This document shows positions 1-8,657 of a DNA stretch of 41,952 nucleotides, one piece after another. Under the pieces are notes generated by a model, which saw nothing but the letters and a program-made list of their open reading frames with translations, was not told where the DNA came from and did no database searches. Origin of the DNA: Helicobacteraceae bacterium CG2_30_36_10. GTDB taxonomy: Bacteria > Campylobacterota > Campylobacteria > Campylobacterales > Sulfurimonadaceae. Each line of letters begins with the position of its first letter. Position 1 is the stretch's first letter. The stretch spans positions 1 to 41,952 of the forward strand of contig MNYP01000035.1 in assembly GCA_001873135.1 (NCBI GenBank), read 5' to 3'. The position numbers were made by a program, and so were the translations under genes.

Positions 1-2
1 TA

Positions 3-1475
3 CTTTTGTCTACGCAAGAGAGCCAAAACTTTGCAAATCAAAATGCTCCACTTGAATTTGGTCTTGCAAACAGAGCAATCAAAGATATAAAATCATCTTA
101 CGACTTTAAAAACGGTGGCTTTACAAAGCGGCCGAAATTTCCGGAGGCTTCAAAGATTATACTGCTTCTGAAGCTTTATGAGATAACTAAAAATAAAGAG
201 AGTCTCAACATGGCACTTGAAGCACTAGACGCTATGGCAAAAGGGGGAATTTATGATCAGGTCGAGGGTGGTTTTTACAGATATGTGATTGATGAGAAAT
301 GGCGTACTCCGCATTTTGAGAAGATGCTCTACACAAACGCAGAACTTCTTGAAGCCTACTCTTTGGCATATAAACATACAAAAAAAGCACTCTATAAAAA
401 AATAGTAGAAGAGACAACCCTACAAATAGATAAAAGGTTTCAAACTAGCAATGTCTATATGAGTGCCAGCAACGCCGATAGTAAAAACGCTCAGGGGGAA
501 AATGAAGAGGGGTTTTACTTTCTCTATGCGTATGACGAGACATTTGAGTATCTCAAAAAAAGAGGCTTAAAAGAGCCTCAGATAAACGCTGCACTTGAGT
601 ATCTTGGAATCGAGGAATATGGCAACTTTGACGGAGAGTTCAGCAATCCACATATCACGGCAGAGTTTGCGCCAAAAAATATTGAAAAAATAAGGGAGCT
701 TCTCTTAGAGATGCGTAAATCAAGAGCCTACCCCTTTGTTGATAGCAAAATCAACACCGCTTGGAACGCACTCTATATAAAGGGGAAATTTAAAGCGGCT
801 GTTGTGGACAAAAAGTATATAGAGCAAGCGAAAAAATCTCTTGATGCTTTGCTTGAGAAGATGTATGTAAAAGGCGAACTTTATCATCAAACTATACCAA
901 AGGTAAAACCTACACAAAAAGCTCTGTTTGAAGATTACTCCTTTTTGGCGGCGACTCTTTTTGAGGCATATCAGGCGACTTTAGAAGAGAAGTATTTTAA
1001 ACTCTATAAAGAAATAGTTGCAAAAAGCATAAAACTCTTTTACAAAGAGGGCAGATGGCTAGAGTCAAACGACGACTTTGTAACTTATGCCGACATTGGG
1101 GAGCGAGCCTATACAAGTGCTTTGTCGCAACAAAGTATGAACCTTTTATATTACGCTGTCGTAGAGGCTGATGTAAAAAAGTTTGCTATGGCAAAAGAGA
1201 TAATGCAGCTCTCTAGCCGTGCGATAAGTGCAAACCCTTCAACCTTTCCCACCGCTACACTAGCCTCTGTGATGTTTGAGTACGAGACTATTTTTATAAA
1301 ATCAAAAAAGAGTCATTTAAAGAGTTTTGATACAAACGAGATCAAATACCCTTTTGTGTATAAATATGTGAATGAGACAAATGAGTATCTGGCGTGTAAG
1401 ATAAGCAGTTGTTTTAGCTACGACCTTGAGTTTGAAAAAGTAAAAAAAGATATAGAAGCTCTTCTTCAGAGGTAG
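3..1475 (+). CDS. YyaL/DUF255-type thioredoxin-domain protein, C-terminal part (5' end outside window)
   Basis: The reading frame is open from the first bases, so the gene almost certainly begins upstream and only its C-terminal 490 or so codons are here. The family (SSP411/YyaL) has an N-terminal thioredoxin-like DUF255 domain followed by a six-hairpin glycosidase-like helical barrel. The missing 5' part would hold the thioredoxin domain. Visible family signatures are the stretch GGIYDQVEGGFYRY, then WRTPHFEKMLY, and later GENEEGFYFL. Repeated helical pairs follow to the end. The TTG at base 6 is an accidental in-frame codon, not a likely start. The biochemical role of the family is not firmly established. 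The family call is confident from the PHFEKMLY motif; function is left open. Confidence 0.85.
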   Translation, partial: LLSTQESQNFANQNAPLEFGLANRAIKDIKSSYDFKNGGFTKRPKFPEASKIILLLKLYEITKNKESLNMALEALDAMAKGGIYDQVEGGFYRYVIDEKWRTPHFEKMLYTNAELLEAYSLAYKHTKKALYKKIVEETTLQIDKRFQTSNVYMSASNADSKNAQGENEEGFYFLYAYDETFEYLKKRGLKEPQINAALEYLGIEEYGNFDGEFSNPHITAEFAPKNIEKIRELLLEMRKSRAYPFVDSKINTAWNALYIKGKFKAAVVDKKYIEQAKKSLDALLEKMYVKGELYHQTIPKVKPTQKALFEDYSFLAATLFEAYQATLEEKYFKLYKEIVAKSIKLFYKEGRWLESNDDFVTYADIGERAYTSALSQQSMNLLYYAVVEADVKKFAMAKEIMQLSSRAISANPSTFPTATLASVMFEYETIFIKSKKSHLKSFDTNEIKYPFVYKYVNETNEYLACKISSCFSYDLEFEKVKKDIEALLQR

Positions 1476-1569
1476 AGGCACTGTAAACGTGCCAAGCAAA
1501 GAGTTATAGGTTTTGAATTAATCTGGGGAACTGCTTTGAACCTTATATGTTTTCCGACGCTTTACGCTT

Positions 1570-1731
1570 TAGTGAATAAAATAGAGCCTATAAAAAAGTC
1601 TAGTTTCTTTTATTTTGATATACGAACAAGTAAAGTCACTAGATTTTAGAGCGAGAAAAGTAAAATTTGTTGAAAAAGCCACAGACGAACTTTTGGCTCA
1701 TGTTTTAGGAATTGTTGGAAGTATCTTGTAA
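1570..1731 (+). pseudogene. MazF/PemK-type toxin relic (C-terminal fragment)
   Basis: Codons 1621-1728 read YEQVKSLDFRARKVKFVEK followed by a helix ending LGIVGSIL and a TAA stop at 1729-1731. This closely resembles the C-terminal part of MazF/PemK endoribonuclease toxins, which carry a QVKSLDxRxR strand and a final helix. The frame is closed by a TAA at 1591. Upstream residues that would fit (IEPIKKSSF) lie in another frame around 1580-1610, so at least one frameshift separates the pieces. No N-terminal half and no antitoxin are visible. It is therefore a decayed toxin gene, lying 20 bases from the intact vapC. The family call rests on memory of the motif, not a database search. Confidence 0.65.
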
Positions 1732-1751
1732 TCAAAAGAAAGAAACTATCT

Positions 1752-2156
1752 TTACTCGACCCAATTTTCTAGACTGAGTGCATCTACTCTTTGAAATTCT
1801 TTCATATTATTAGTCACAAGCAGTACTCCCAGTGATTTGGCATGTGCGGCGATGAGCATATCAAGTGAGCCGATAACCGTGCCTTTAGCTTCGAGTGTGG
1901 CTCTGATTTTGCCATACTCTATTGCGGCATGTTCATCAAATTGGACTATATTGAGCGGTGCTAAAAAAAGGGCTAATGCTCTCTCATTTTGTTCGCTCAT
2001 TTGACTTTTTTGCACGCCGTAGTAGAGTTCTGCGACGGTTATGGAAGAGATGCAAATCTCACCCACTTCGTAAATATCAAATTTTCTTCTCACTTGAGAA
2101 GGCCTATTTTTTATAAGATAGATGCAGATATTAGTATCTAACATCACTTTATTCAA
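1752..2156 (-). CDS. vapC: VapC-family PIN-domain ribonuclease toxin
   Basis: This is a 134-residue PIN-domain protein, a normal length for VapC. VapC toxins are Mg-dependent RNases that cut tRNA or rRNA and are held inactive by VapB. The acidic active-site residues are visible: D7 in MLDTNICIYL, E43 in TVAELYYGV and D99 in IGSLDMLIAAHA; the later LVTNNMKEF block is also typical. The chosen start is TTG at 2156, because GAGAGGA lies six bases upstream inside the end of vapB. The in-frame GTG (2147) and ATG (2144) are alternatives that would shorten it by three or four residues. The start overlaps the vapB stop, so the two are translationally coupled. Confidence in the function is high. Confidence 0.9.
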   Translation of the reverse strand: MNKVMLDTNICIYLIKNRPSQVRRKFDIYEVGEICISSITVAELYYGVQKSQMSEQNERALALFLAPLNIVQFDEHAAIEYGKIRATLEAKGTVIGSLDMLIAAHAKSLGVLLVTNNMKEFQRVDALSLENWVE

Positions 2157-2386
2157 AACAAATCCTCTCTTTTTTGTTGTTGGGGCTGTGCACGTTCGGT
2201 CATAAAATCATCTGAGAATTTTTCAAATGAGTCAAACAAAATATTAAATCTGCTGCTTTTTGGAAATAAAATAACAGCATCTCCCTCTTTAGCAATAAAC
2301 ACTTCATCCTGATTTTCAAAGCGAAACTCTTTAGGAATACGAATAGCCTGACTCTGACCATTTGGAAAGATTTTTGCAGTTGTCAT
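2153..2386 (-). CDS. vapB: VapB-type antitoxin (AbrB/SpoVT DNA-binding fold)
   Basis: The 77-residue protein begins with a swapped-hairpin DNA-binding fold: AKIFPNGQSQAIRIPKEFRF, then DEVFIAKEGDAVILFPK. This is the VagC/VapB type of antitoxin. The C-terminal tail (about residues 46-77), with acidic and glutamine-rich stretches, should bind and block the PIN toxin encoded next. The gene sits directly upstream of vapC and overlaps it. A strong AAGGAG lies seven bases before the ATG. Antitoxins of this class repress their own operon together with the toxin; the AT-rich inverted repeat just upstream (about 2403-2424) is a plausible operator. The organisation is standard and complete. Confidence 0.9.
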   Translation of the reverse strand: MTTAKIFPNGQSQAIRIPKEFRFENQDEVFIAKEGDAVILFPKSSRFNILFDSFEKFSDDFMTERAQPQQQKREDLF

Positions 2387-2399
2387 TTTAAACTCCTTT

Positions 2400-2427
2400 T
2401 TTATATATATTTATTAGTATATATTAT
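2400..2427 (-). promoter_or_regulatory. Probable vapBC promoter/operator
   Basis: Just upstream of vapB lies an AT-only imperfect inverted repeat in which TATATA arms flank TAATA. It overlaps plausible -10 hexamers. VapBC complexes normally bind such palindromes over their own promoter. This is inferred from position and symmetry only. Confidence 0.4.
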
Positions 2428-2477
2428 TTGTGGCGATTTGTCAACTCGGCATGTGGAAACTTGGAGGGCTTTGGATA

Positions 2478-2576
2478 TTTTTAAAGTAGAGATTTTTGAG
2501 CCTTCTCTGGCGAAGACAAGGCAGTCGCTTGCAGAAGAAGGTAGGTCGTTCCAAGTAAAAATCTACTTTAAAAAAA
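2478..2576. repeat. Long imperfect inverted repeat (about 97-base stem-loop)
   Basis: The left arm TTTTTAAAGTAGAGATTTTT (2478-2497) pairs with AAAAATCTACTTTAAAAA (2557-2574), with a two-base bulge. A second pairing lies inside: CCTTCT-CTG-GCGA on the left with TCGC-TTG-CAG-AAGAAGG on the right. The right arm covers the last codons and stop of the small membrane-protein gene on the minus strand. It could end transcription of the rhodanese operon, act as an RNA structure, or be a miniature mobile element. A copy of the GGCATGTGG motif lies 22 bases to its left. Confidence 0.55.
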
Positions 2577-2682
2577 GTAGATACAAAGCACCCCAGAGCA
2601 GGAAGATAAAGAGACCGATTACTGCAAAAACAGCAACAAGCCTTATGGTTAAATGAAATAAAAACTTTAAAAATCCGAGCAT
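2563..2682 (-). CDS. Small (39-residue) single-pass membrane protein coupled to the rhodanese gene
   Basis: A short ORF begins at an ATG whose A is the last base of the rhodanese stop codon (TAATG arrangement), the same coupling used by other operons in this window. It encodes 39 residues: MLGFLKFLFHLTIRL, then a hydrophobic segment (about 16-37, VAVFAVIGLFIFLLW and onward), ending in FLK. It would be an inner-membrane microprotein, possibly a partner of the exported rhodanese-like protein. No family is recognised. Support is the coupling, the clean membrane-helix composition and the absence of any competing gene. The main alternative is chance, since AT-rich DNA often reads as hydrophobic. 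Confidence 0.6.
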   Translation of the reverse strand: MLGFLKFLFHLTIRLVAVFAVIGLFIFLLWGALYLLFLK

Positions 2683-3086
2683 TATTTATATGAAACAGTC
2701 GGTAGATTTTTACCCTTAGCAAGCATCATGCCGCCCTTGAGGTTTATGACTTTATAGTTCATCTCTTTGGAGAGAAACTGTGAGAGTATTTTTGTTCTGC
2801 TTCCGGTTCTGCAAATAAGGGCAAAGGGCTTGGTCGTGTCTACCTTTTTATTTAACTCTGTTAAAAATTTCTCAATATTATAGTCTCCGCGTTCATTAAA
2901 AAACATAATAGGAATGGCACCTTTTAAGAGCCCGGTCTCTATCCACTCCGGCGGTGTTCGTATATCTACAACCGGAGTTTTATCGTCGAGTAGCTTTTGT
3001 GATGCGTACTCATTTGTTAATTCTGCAAACAATGATGCACTCAAGATTAGTAATAATAAGAATATATTTTTCAATATCTGCTCCAT
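2682..3086 (-). CDS. Exported rhodanese-like protein
   Basis: This 134-residue protein begins with a signal peptide (about 1-21, ending SASLFAE), so it should act in the periplasm. A single rhodanese domain follows: PVVDIRTPPEWIETG is the typical first motif, and C92 in ICRTGSRTK is the persulfide-forming active-site cysteine. A final NLKGGMMLA segment closes the fold. Rhodanese domains carry sulfane sulfur; a periplasmic form suits a sulfur-metabolising campylobacterote, but the actual substrate cannot be read from the sequence. It is divergent from the plus-strand coiled-coil gene, with overlapping promoters between them, and is coupled downstream to a 39-residue membrane protein. Confidence 0.85.
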   Translation of the reverse strand: MEQILKNIFLLLLILSASLFAELTNEYASQKLLDDKTPVVDIRTPPEWIETGLLKGAIPIMFFNERGDYNIEKFLTELNKKVDTTKPFALICRTGSRTKILSQFLSKEMNYKVINLKGGMMLAKGKNLPTVSYK

Positions 3087-3101
3087 GTGGAAATTTATAG
3101 A

Positions 3102-3111
3102 TATAATTATA
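3102..3111. promoter_or_regulatory. Overlapping divergent -10 elements
   Basis: TATAATTATA reads TATAAT on both strands (3102-3107 on plus, 3106-3111 on minus) in the short gap between the divergent rhodanese gene and the coiled-coil/two-component operon. It would make the two promoters mutually exclusive. No clear -35 boxes are visible, as is common in Campylobacterota. Confidence 0.4.
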
Positions 3112-3142
3112 TCAATAAATAAATAATAGGTTTACACAACTC

Positions 3143-3514
3143 ATGGCAGCATCTCAAAAAGCGATAGACAACTCAAACAGACTCCGTTATATTAGGGCCT
3201 TAGAGAGATTTCACAAAAGCATCATCTCCTACCTCTTAAATACTCCCGAACTGACACAGGAGCGTTTTGACAAAAAGATAGAAAATGGACAAAAGCTTTT
3301 AAAAAGAGTTGAGGAGATTGCACTCTACAAAGGGGAACTCCAAGACCTGCAAACACTTGTAAAAAAAATAATTTCTCTTAAAGAGTCTGAAAAAAATATA
3401 GAAGATATAAAAGAAGAAATTCTTTACAGCTCCAACCAGTTAGATAAAAGCAAAAACGCTAAAAAATATAAAAAAGACAAACACATCAGCGATAAATTTG
3501 AAGATTGGCAATAG
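3143..3514 (+). CDS. Small charged coiled-coil protein of unknown function
   Basis: The 123-residue protein is highly charged and predicted almost wholly helical. It has Lys/Glu-rich heptad-like stretches (about 45-115) and no signal peptide, cysteine motif or membrane segment. No family is recognised. It ends one base before the GTG proposed for the response regulator, so it is the first gene of an operon with the two-component pair and may help that signalling system. Its start ATG follows a short leader from the divergent promoter. I am confident it is a gene from its position and coding texture, but not about what it does. Confidence 0.7.
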   Translation: MAASQKAIDNSNRLRYIRALERFHKSIISYLLNTPELTQERFDKKIENGQKLLKRVEEIALYKGELQDLQTLVKKIISLKESEKNIEDIKEEILYSSNQLDKSKNAKKYKKDKHISDKFEDWQ

Positions 3515-3515
3515 A

Positions 3516-4169
3516 GTGGCTAGAATACTGTTAGTTGAAAATGACCTCATACTCAGCGAAACTCTCTCTGAACTGCTAGAATCAGAGGGATACAAACTTA
3601 CTCAGTCAAAATCTGCAAATGAAGCCTTGGAAGCTACATATAAGCAAGAGTTTGAACTTATGCTTTTAGATGTAAACATACCTGACTTTAACGGTTTTGA
3701 ACTATTAGAACTCCTTCGAAATTCTGGAAACACTACTCCTGCAATATTTTTAACTTCCCTCGGCGATATAGCCTCTCTTTCACGTGGTTTTGAGGTCGGA
3801 GCAGATGATTACCTGAAAAAACCATTTGATTTTGATGAACTTCTTGTTAGAATTCAAGCCATTTTGAGAAAGTCCTTTCGTGCTAAAAGCAACGAGGTAA
3901 GATACAACTCTTTTGTCTATAAAATAGCCACAAACGAGCTTTTTAAAGAGGGTGTTTTAATTTTGCTGACGCCTTTGGAGCAAAAATTGTTAGCAATCTT
4001 TTTTAAACGTATAAATGAAACCATTACAAAACAAGAACTTTTACATGAACTTGACAGTGTTAATGAGTCGAGTGAGGGGGCTTTAAGAGTTTATATTAAT
4101 AAGCTTAGAAACTCCGGCTTGGTGATACAGACTATTAAAGGGGTAGGGTACAGACTTGTCTCGTCATAA
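3516..4169 (+). CDS. OmpR-type response regulator
   Basis: The protein has an N-terminal receiver domain (about 1-115) and a C-terminal winged-helix DNA-binding domain (about 125-217). Counting from the GTG at 3516, D52 in LMLLDVNIPDFNG is the phosphorylation site, the acidic pocket is END (8-10), T80 lies in IFLTS, and K101/K102 lie in DDYLKKPFDF. The winged helix ends with the typical [11 protein letters not shown] at 3516 was chosen because it aligns with the usual MxRILLVEND start; a TTG at 3498 would add six residues inside the previous gene. The partner kinase starts inside its last codons. Target genes are unknown. Confidence 0.9.
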   Translation: MARILLVENDLILSETLSELLESEGYKLTQSKSANEALEATYKQEFELMLLDVNIPDFNGFELLELLRNSGNTTPAIFLTSLGDIASLSRGFEVGADDYLKKPFDFDELLVRIQAILRKSFRAKSNEVRYNSFVYKIATNELFKEGVLILLTPLEQKLLAIFFKRINETITKQELLHELDSVNESSEGALRVYINKLRNSGLVIQTIKGVGYRLVSS

Positions 4170-5217
4170 ACAAAAAGCATTTTGGAAATTTTTTAGCATT
4201 TACTTTGGCAGTGTTGCCATTCTTATTTTAACCTCTGGATATTTCTATTTTAAGCAGCAAAAAAAAGAGCTTATAGAAAAAGAGCACTTTTCTATGATTG
4301 AGTATATTAAAAAGATAAAAATGAAACAGGTTCCACATGCCGACTCCGGTATAAGCTATGAAATAAAAGAGATAATAATTCCTGATTTTAATATGGATAA
4401 TTTCGACATACAAGAGGATGCTTTTGTTAAGTATATGCCATATAGTTGGGAGGGCGGGTATATTTTGATTAGAAAAGATAAAACCAAGTATTATGAAAAT
4501 CTCTCGAAAATAAAACTCTACATCGTAGTGACACAACTCTCTTTACTCGCTCTTTTTGCACTGCTGAGTTATTTTTTATCTATGGCAGCTCTTAAACCGA
4601 TGCAAGAGGCTATAAGAAAGCTTGATAATTTTTCAAAAGATTTGATTCATGATTTGAATACTCCAATTACCTCTATACTTTTAAATATGAAACTCTTAGA
4701 CAAAAACAGCGACTTTAAAGAGAATAAACCTCTGCAAAGAATAAAACGAAGCGTCGAAGATATAAGTGAGCTCCACGTTAACCTCACAACTCTTCTTCAA
4801 GAAGATACTATGATAATGCTAGAAGAAGATTTATCTAAAATAGTCGAAGAGGTCATCCTAACGCATAAAAGAATATACCCGAATATAAATTTTGAGGTAA
4901 ATATAAGTAATTTGAGGGCAACTGTAAATCGTAATGCCTTTAAGCAGGTTATGACTAATTTGATTTCAAATGCTTGCAAATATAACAAAATCAAGGGTTC
5001 GGTAAAAGTATATTCTAAAGATAAAATTTTATATATCCAAGACAGCGGAATAGGCATAAAAAATCCAAGCGAGATATTTATACGCTCCTACAAAGAGCAT
5101 ACAAACGGTTATGGCATAGGGCTTGACATTGTCAAGAGACTCTGCGATTCTATGAATATAAAAATATCCGTCATCTCCAAAGTTGGAGAATCTAGTACCT
5201 TTTTACTTTACTTTTGA
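4156..5217 (+). CDS. Membrane sensor histidine kinase
   Basis: This is a 353-residue kinase with two membrane helices (about 12-32 and 122-146) around a short periplasmic sensor of about 90 residues that matches no domain I recognise. The cytoplasmic part has the H-box with H165 in [12 protein letters not shown], the N-box [11 protein letters not shown], the G1 box IQDSGIGI and the G2 box [12 protein letters not shown]. It should phosphorylate D52 of the regulator encoded just before it. The start is TTG at 4156, overlapping the regulator gene by 14 bases; no other start precedes the first membrane helix. The 3' end overlaps the converging chemoreceptor gene by 15 bases. The stimulus is unknown. 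Confidence 0.9.
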   Translation: MSRHKQKAFWKFFSIYFGSVAILILTSGYFYFKQQKKELIEKEHFSMIEYIKKIKMKQVPHADSGISYEIKEIIIPDFNMDNFDIQEDAFVKYMPYSWEGGYILIRKDKTKYYENLSKIKLYIVVTQLSLLALFALLSYFLSMAALKPMQEAIRKLDNFSKDLIHDLNTPITSILLNMKLLDKNSDFKENKPLQRIKRSVEDISELHVNLTTLLQEDTMIMLEEDLSKIVEEVILTHKRIYPNINFEVNISNLRATVNRNAFKQVMTNLISNACKYNKIKGSVKVYSKDKILYIQDSGIGIKNPSEIFIRSYKEHTNGYGIGLDIVKRLCDSMNIKISVISKVGESSTFLLYF

Positions 5218-7107
5218 TTCCTCAAGCATATTGTCCATTAAAACAAATAGTTCATGAGAAGCATCTTCCATTTTGTCAAAGTTCTCAATTATTACATCCG
5301 CATGTTTCATAGTTTGAAGCTCGGCATCGTTTTGTATGTAACTTAGGTTTGCATTTGCATTGTTATGCACTATGGCATGTGGAGCTGCTATTTTGCCATA
5401 AGAGGATGTTGCAAAAAACCTGCGTTTACCCTCTCCGTCATACCATTTTCCAAGGCGACATTCATGTGGGTTAGAAGCCGGTAAAATCGTTTTAAGCGAC
5501 ATAATGGAGTTGTATGCACGTGATTTGTAAAGTATATGGTCTATTTTTGCCAAAACTACAAATATACTGTTTTCCATGCTGTAAGAGTAGTTGACAATCT
5601 TACTGGAGTTGTCACTCAACTCAACTAAAGTCTCTTCAAAATTATGAATTTTCTCAGAGGAACCTTCGACTGTTGTTTTCATAATATCGGAGCTGCTTTG
5701 TATATCGTTCATCTCTTGCTGGAGTGATTTTATAGAGACGGAAATCTCTCCCGTTGCCTTATGCGTTCTCTCTGAGAGTTTTCTTACTTCATCGGCTACA
5801 ACGGCAAAACCTCGTCCATGTTCACCTGCACGAGCGGCTTCTATGGCTGCGTTGAGGGCTAGCAGGTTTGTTTGATCTGCTATGTCTGTGATGAGTTCTA
5901 TAACGGAGGTTATCTGGTTTGTCTGATTTGCAAGCGCGCCGATACTATTGTTGTTAATACTTACCTGCTCACTGAGTTCACTGAGTTCGCTCACGATTTC
6001 GTTGATGCTTTGTCTGGAGTTGCTTGCCAAATCAGAGGCTGATTTGGTCGCAGCCGTAACAATTTTTAAATCTTTAATATTGCTGTTTAAATCATTTTGA
6101 ATAAGAGACAGAGATTCTGAAACCTGGGTACTTTTTGTACTAAGCTTGGCATTGAAAGAGTCTCTTTGGACTCTAACACTTTGGACTTTCATAAATTCTA
6201 TGCTTTTAGCAACGCTCTCTATGGCTTTTACAAACTCTCCGTCCATTCCTGAAGATGAAATTTTGTGGGTAAATACATCTTGTGAAGCATCATTAATAGT
6301 TCTGTTTATCTCATTAATAAGAGCTTGTACATGGTTTATTAGTTTTGAGAGTGCTAAACCCATGACTCCGAGTTCTGTATTGCTGTTAGAACTTACGGTT
6401 GTATGAGAAAAATCTCCATTGGCGGAATAAGAAATAAGATGAGTGAATTGTTTAATACCGCCCGTAATTGACTTTCTGACAATAGTCGCTAAAATCAATA
6501 TAAGCACCGCACAAAGTGTACCTGCAACGAGAACTAATATTTTATAAAAACTTATCTCTTTGGCTAAAGAGCTAGAATCAACACTTAATTCATTGTTTTT
6601 TAACTCTACAAGTTTTTTAAAAGCTGTTCGTGAAGCATTTGCAGAAGGGGTTAAATCTGTCTGATACTTGCTATAAAGTGCCTCTTTAGTGTTTTGTATT
6701 TCATCACTGCTGAGCGATTTCATCATAGTAAAAGAGTTCTCTAAAAACTCCATTGTGGATTTTTTTGCCTCTTTGACCATACTTAAAGAGGCATCTTTTG
6801 CCATCATTACCTCTAAAGATGTAAAAAGTGTATGAATCTTTTTTATGGACTCATTTAATTTAGTTATATCTTTATCGTAGTCCCCACCGAGCATAATATC
6901 TCTTGTCGTACGGCTGACGTAGTTGAGCTCTTTTTCTATCTCTAAAGTTGCTATGGCACCATTCATAGAATTTTCATGCAAATGGGCGTACTGGGTTTCT
7001 ATATGCATCATGGCAACAAAAACAAATAGTGCGGCACTAAAGATAGAAGCAGTAACCATTAAAATGAGGAAGTTCATCTTTTTTTGAATACTCAAATTTT
7101 GAAACAT
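5203..7107 (-). CDS. Methyl-accepting chemotaxis protein with C-terminal CZB zinc-binding domain
   Basis: The 634-residue receptor has membrane helices at about 11-34 and 188-210 around a helical periplasmic domain of the four-helix-bundle type, then a HAMP-like linker and the signalling hairpin (about 400-450, with [20 protein letters not shown] and [14 protein letters not shown]). The last 110 residues form a CZB domain. H524 (KIDHILYK), C550 ([11 protein letters not shown]), H577 and H581 (APHAIVH) make the expected three-His, one-Cys zinc site. Known CZB receptors sense zinc or chlorine oxidants through the cysteine. Such receptors act in the polar chemotaxis array with CheA and CheW. The ligand of the periplasmic domain is unknown. 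Confidence 0.9.
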   Translation of the reverse strand: MFQNLSIQKKMNFLILMVTASIFSAALFVFVAMMHIETQYAHLHENSMNGAIATLEIEKELNYVSRTTRDIMLGGDYDKDITKLNESIKKIHTLFTSLEVMMAKDASLSMVKEAKKSTMEFLENSFTMMKSLSSDEIQNTKEALYSKYQTDLTPSANASRTAFKKLVELKNNELSVDSSSLAKEISFYKILVLVAGTLCAVLILILATIVRKSITGGIKQFTHLISYSANGDFSHTTVSSNSNTELGVMGLALSKLINHVQALINEINRTINDASQDVFTHKISSSGMDGEFVKAIESVAKSIEFMKVQSVRVQRDSFNAKLSTKSTQVSESLSLIQNDLNSNIKDLKIVTAATKSASDLASNSRQSINEIVSELSELSEQVSINNNSIGALANQTNQITSVIELITDIADQTNLLALNAAIEAARAGEHGRGFAVVADEVRKLSERTHKATGEISVSIKSLQQEMNDIQSSSDIMKTTVEGSSEKIHNFEETLVELSDNSSKIVNYSYSMENSIFVVLAKIDHILYKSRAYNSIMSLKTILPASNPHECRLGKWYDGEGKRRFFATSSYGKIAAPHAIVHNNANANLSYIQNDAELQTMKHADVIIENFDKMEDASHELFVLMDNMLEESKVK

Positions 7108-7220
7108 TGTTTTTCCTTGTATATAAGCGAAGGTAATAATATCATATTCAGAAATAGAGACTTATAAAAAAAGACAATAGTTAGACTTTATTGATAAAAA
7201 TGTAACTATTTAGATACAAA

Positions 7221-8654
7221 TTAAAAGCTATATGTGATATCTGTAAATATTCTATCGTTGTCTTTGTTGGTTTTTATGATTGGTCGCTCACCGTCTATAT
7301 AATCAACTACGCCGATATTTGCACTCAGGCCATCGGCGAGGTCGTATTCAACCCATACTCTTGCAAATCCGCCATACTCCCACATGCCGCCAAACATTGT
7401 TAAAAGTGCGGAAGCATTTATGGTGTCATGGGAGAATGAGCGGGTGAATCTCAGAGCTGTTTGGAGTTCATTTTCGTCTACATAATCGGGTCGAGAGACG
7501 AGTCGTGACATCTGTGCTTCATACTCAAATATATGTCTGGATGCCACTTCGAGTGACAAAACCGTGTCTGTGATGCCCATGTAATCAACACCGACTAAAG
7601 CGTCAAAACGGCTTTTTGCATCGGTGGTGGAGTTGTATTTCACCCCATCTAGAAGGGCTATCTCACTCTTTAGCAGCCAACTCCCTTGAACTATATTTAC
7701 AGCAGAGCCAAGCATTTTTACTTTGCCTACCTCTCTTTTTAGAGTTTGCGGATTTATATGCCATTTCTGGTCAAGCACATCGGCGGCGTAAAAAGATAAA
7801 TCCCAACCTGAAAAAACTCCGTTTGCCGCAAAAGCAAACTGCATATTTTCTAGAGAACTCTCAGGGGCAACAAGCTCTATAAATGGGTCTGGAGCAGCAG
7901 GAAATACCTCGTCTACGGGAAAAAATTCGCTTCTTGGCGGAGCTTCAAGCATAATGCGACTCTCACCGATAATCATAGCAGAGAGATTCCACATGCCAAG
8001 ATAATAATCAAGTTTCGCCATTGCCACGCTGAGTCGCAGGTCCTCTATGTCGGTCATTCCAGGAAGTCGGTTGTCAAGAGGGTTTATAACATCGGTTACC
8101 CTTATGCTGTCAGATTTTCCCCAAACTACGATTTGACGACCTACTTTGAGGTCTATTTTGCTTGCAAGCCTGCCTTGAATGTAAGTGTCGTCGAGTCTGA
8201 GTTGAGTTTTGTAGGCATCTGTTATATCATCTCTGTAGTCGTTAGTAGAATAAATATCGTAAATTGCGTCATAAAACATATCTCCGCTGATTCTTAGCTT
8301 GTATTTGTCTGAGAGTTTGGAGTCTAGTTGCAGATATAAAGAGGTTTGCGCTTGGTTTACACCGCTGTACTCAATGCCGTCAACTTCATGTTTTATAAAC
8401 CCAACAGATGTTTTAAAAGCTAAATCACCCGAGAGTGAAAAAATATCTTTTGTCTGTGGAAGTGTGCTTTGCTCTTTGGCATGTGGAAGTGAGGGCGTAT
8501 CAAAACCGCCTAACTCATCAAAGCTCTCATCACTTGCTTGCGTTGAAACACTCTCAAAACCGCCTAAATCATCTTCTGCACCCTCTTGTGCCAAAACATT
8601 TCCACATGCCAAGATACCTATGAGACAGAAGCAAAGAAGCAGTTTTTTCGGCAC
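7221..8654 (-). CDS. DUF1302-like outer-membrane protein, third gene of an RND/LolA-like cluster
   Basis: The 477-residue exported protein has a signal peptide (about 1-22, likely cut after VLA). A low-complexity segment with a repeated ELGGFD-like motif (about 30-55) follows, then a beta-rich domain ending in aromatic TDITYSF, typical of outer-membrane barrels. VGRQIVVWGKSDSIRVTDV and NPLDNR match the DUF1302 family. DUF1302 proteins are often encoded with MMPL-type RND transporters and LolA-like or DUF1329 proteins and are thought to be the outer-membrane part of lipid or hydrophobic-compound transport. It starts at a GTG three bases after the preceding stop, with AGAGG upstream. The cysteine in ILACGN looks lipobox-like, but it is encoded by the repeated GGCATGTGG motif and a barrel is more plausible. 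Confidence 0.8.
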   Translation of the reverse strand: MPKKLLLCFCLIGILACGNVLAQEGAEDDLGGFESVSTQASDESFDELGGFDTPSLPHAKEQSTLPQTKDIFSLSGDLAFKTSVGFIKHEVDGIEYSGVNQAQTSLYLQLDSKLSDKYKLRISGDMFYDAIYDIYSTNDYRDDITDAYKTQLRLDDTYIQGRLASKIDLKVGRQIVVWGKSDSIRVTDVINPLDNRLPGMTDIEDLRLSVAMAKLDYYLGMWNLSAMIIGESRIMLEAPPRSEFFPVDEVFPAAPDPFIELVAPESSLENMQFAFAANGVFSGWDLSFYAADVLDQKWHINPQTLKREVGKVKMLGSAVNIVQGSWLLKSEIALLDGVKYNSTTDAKSRFDALVGVDYMGITDTVLSLEVASRHIFEYEAQMSRLVSRPDYVDENELQTALRFTRSFSHDTINASALLTMFGGMWEYGGFARVWVEYDLADGLSANIGVVDYIDGERPIIKTNKDNDRIFTDITYSF

Positions 8655-8657
8655 TTT

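Noticed and set aside
1477-1493. Hairpin GGCAC/GTGCC after the first gene as terminator
   Set aside because: The stem is five pairs with no T-run, so it is not good enough to call.
8580-8620. Lipobox-like ILAC in the DUF1302-like signal peptide
   Set aside because: The residues come from the GGCATGTGG motif, the -2 position is a poor lipobox match, and a standard VLA cleavage site follows.
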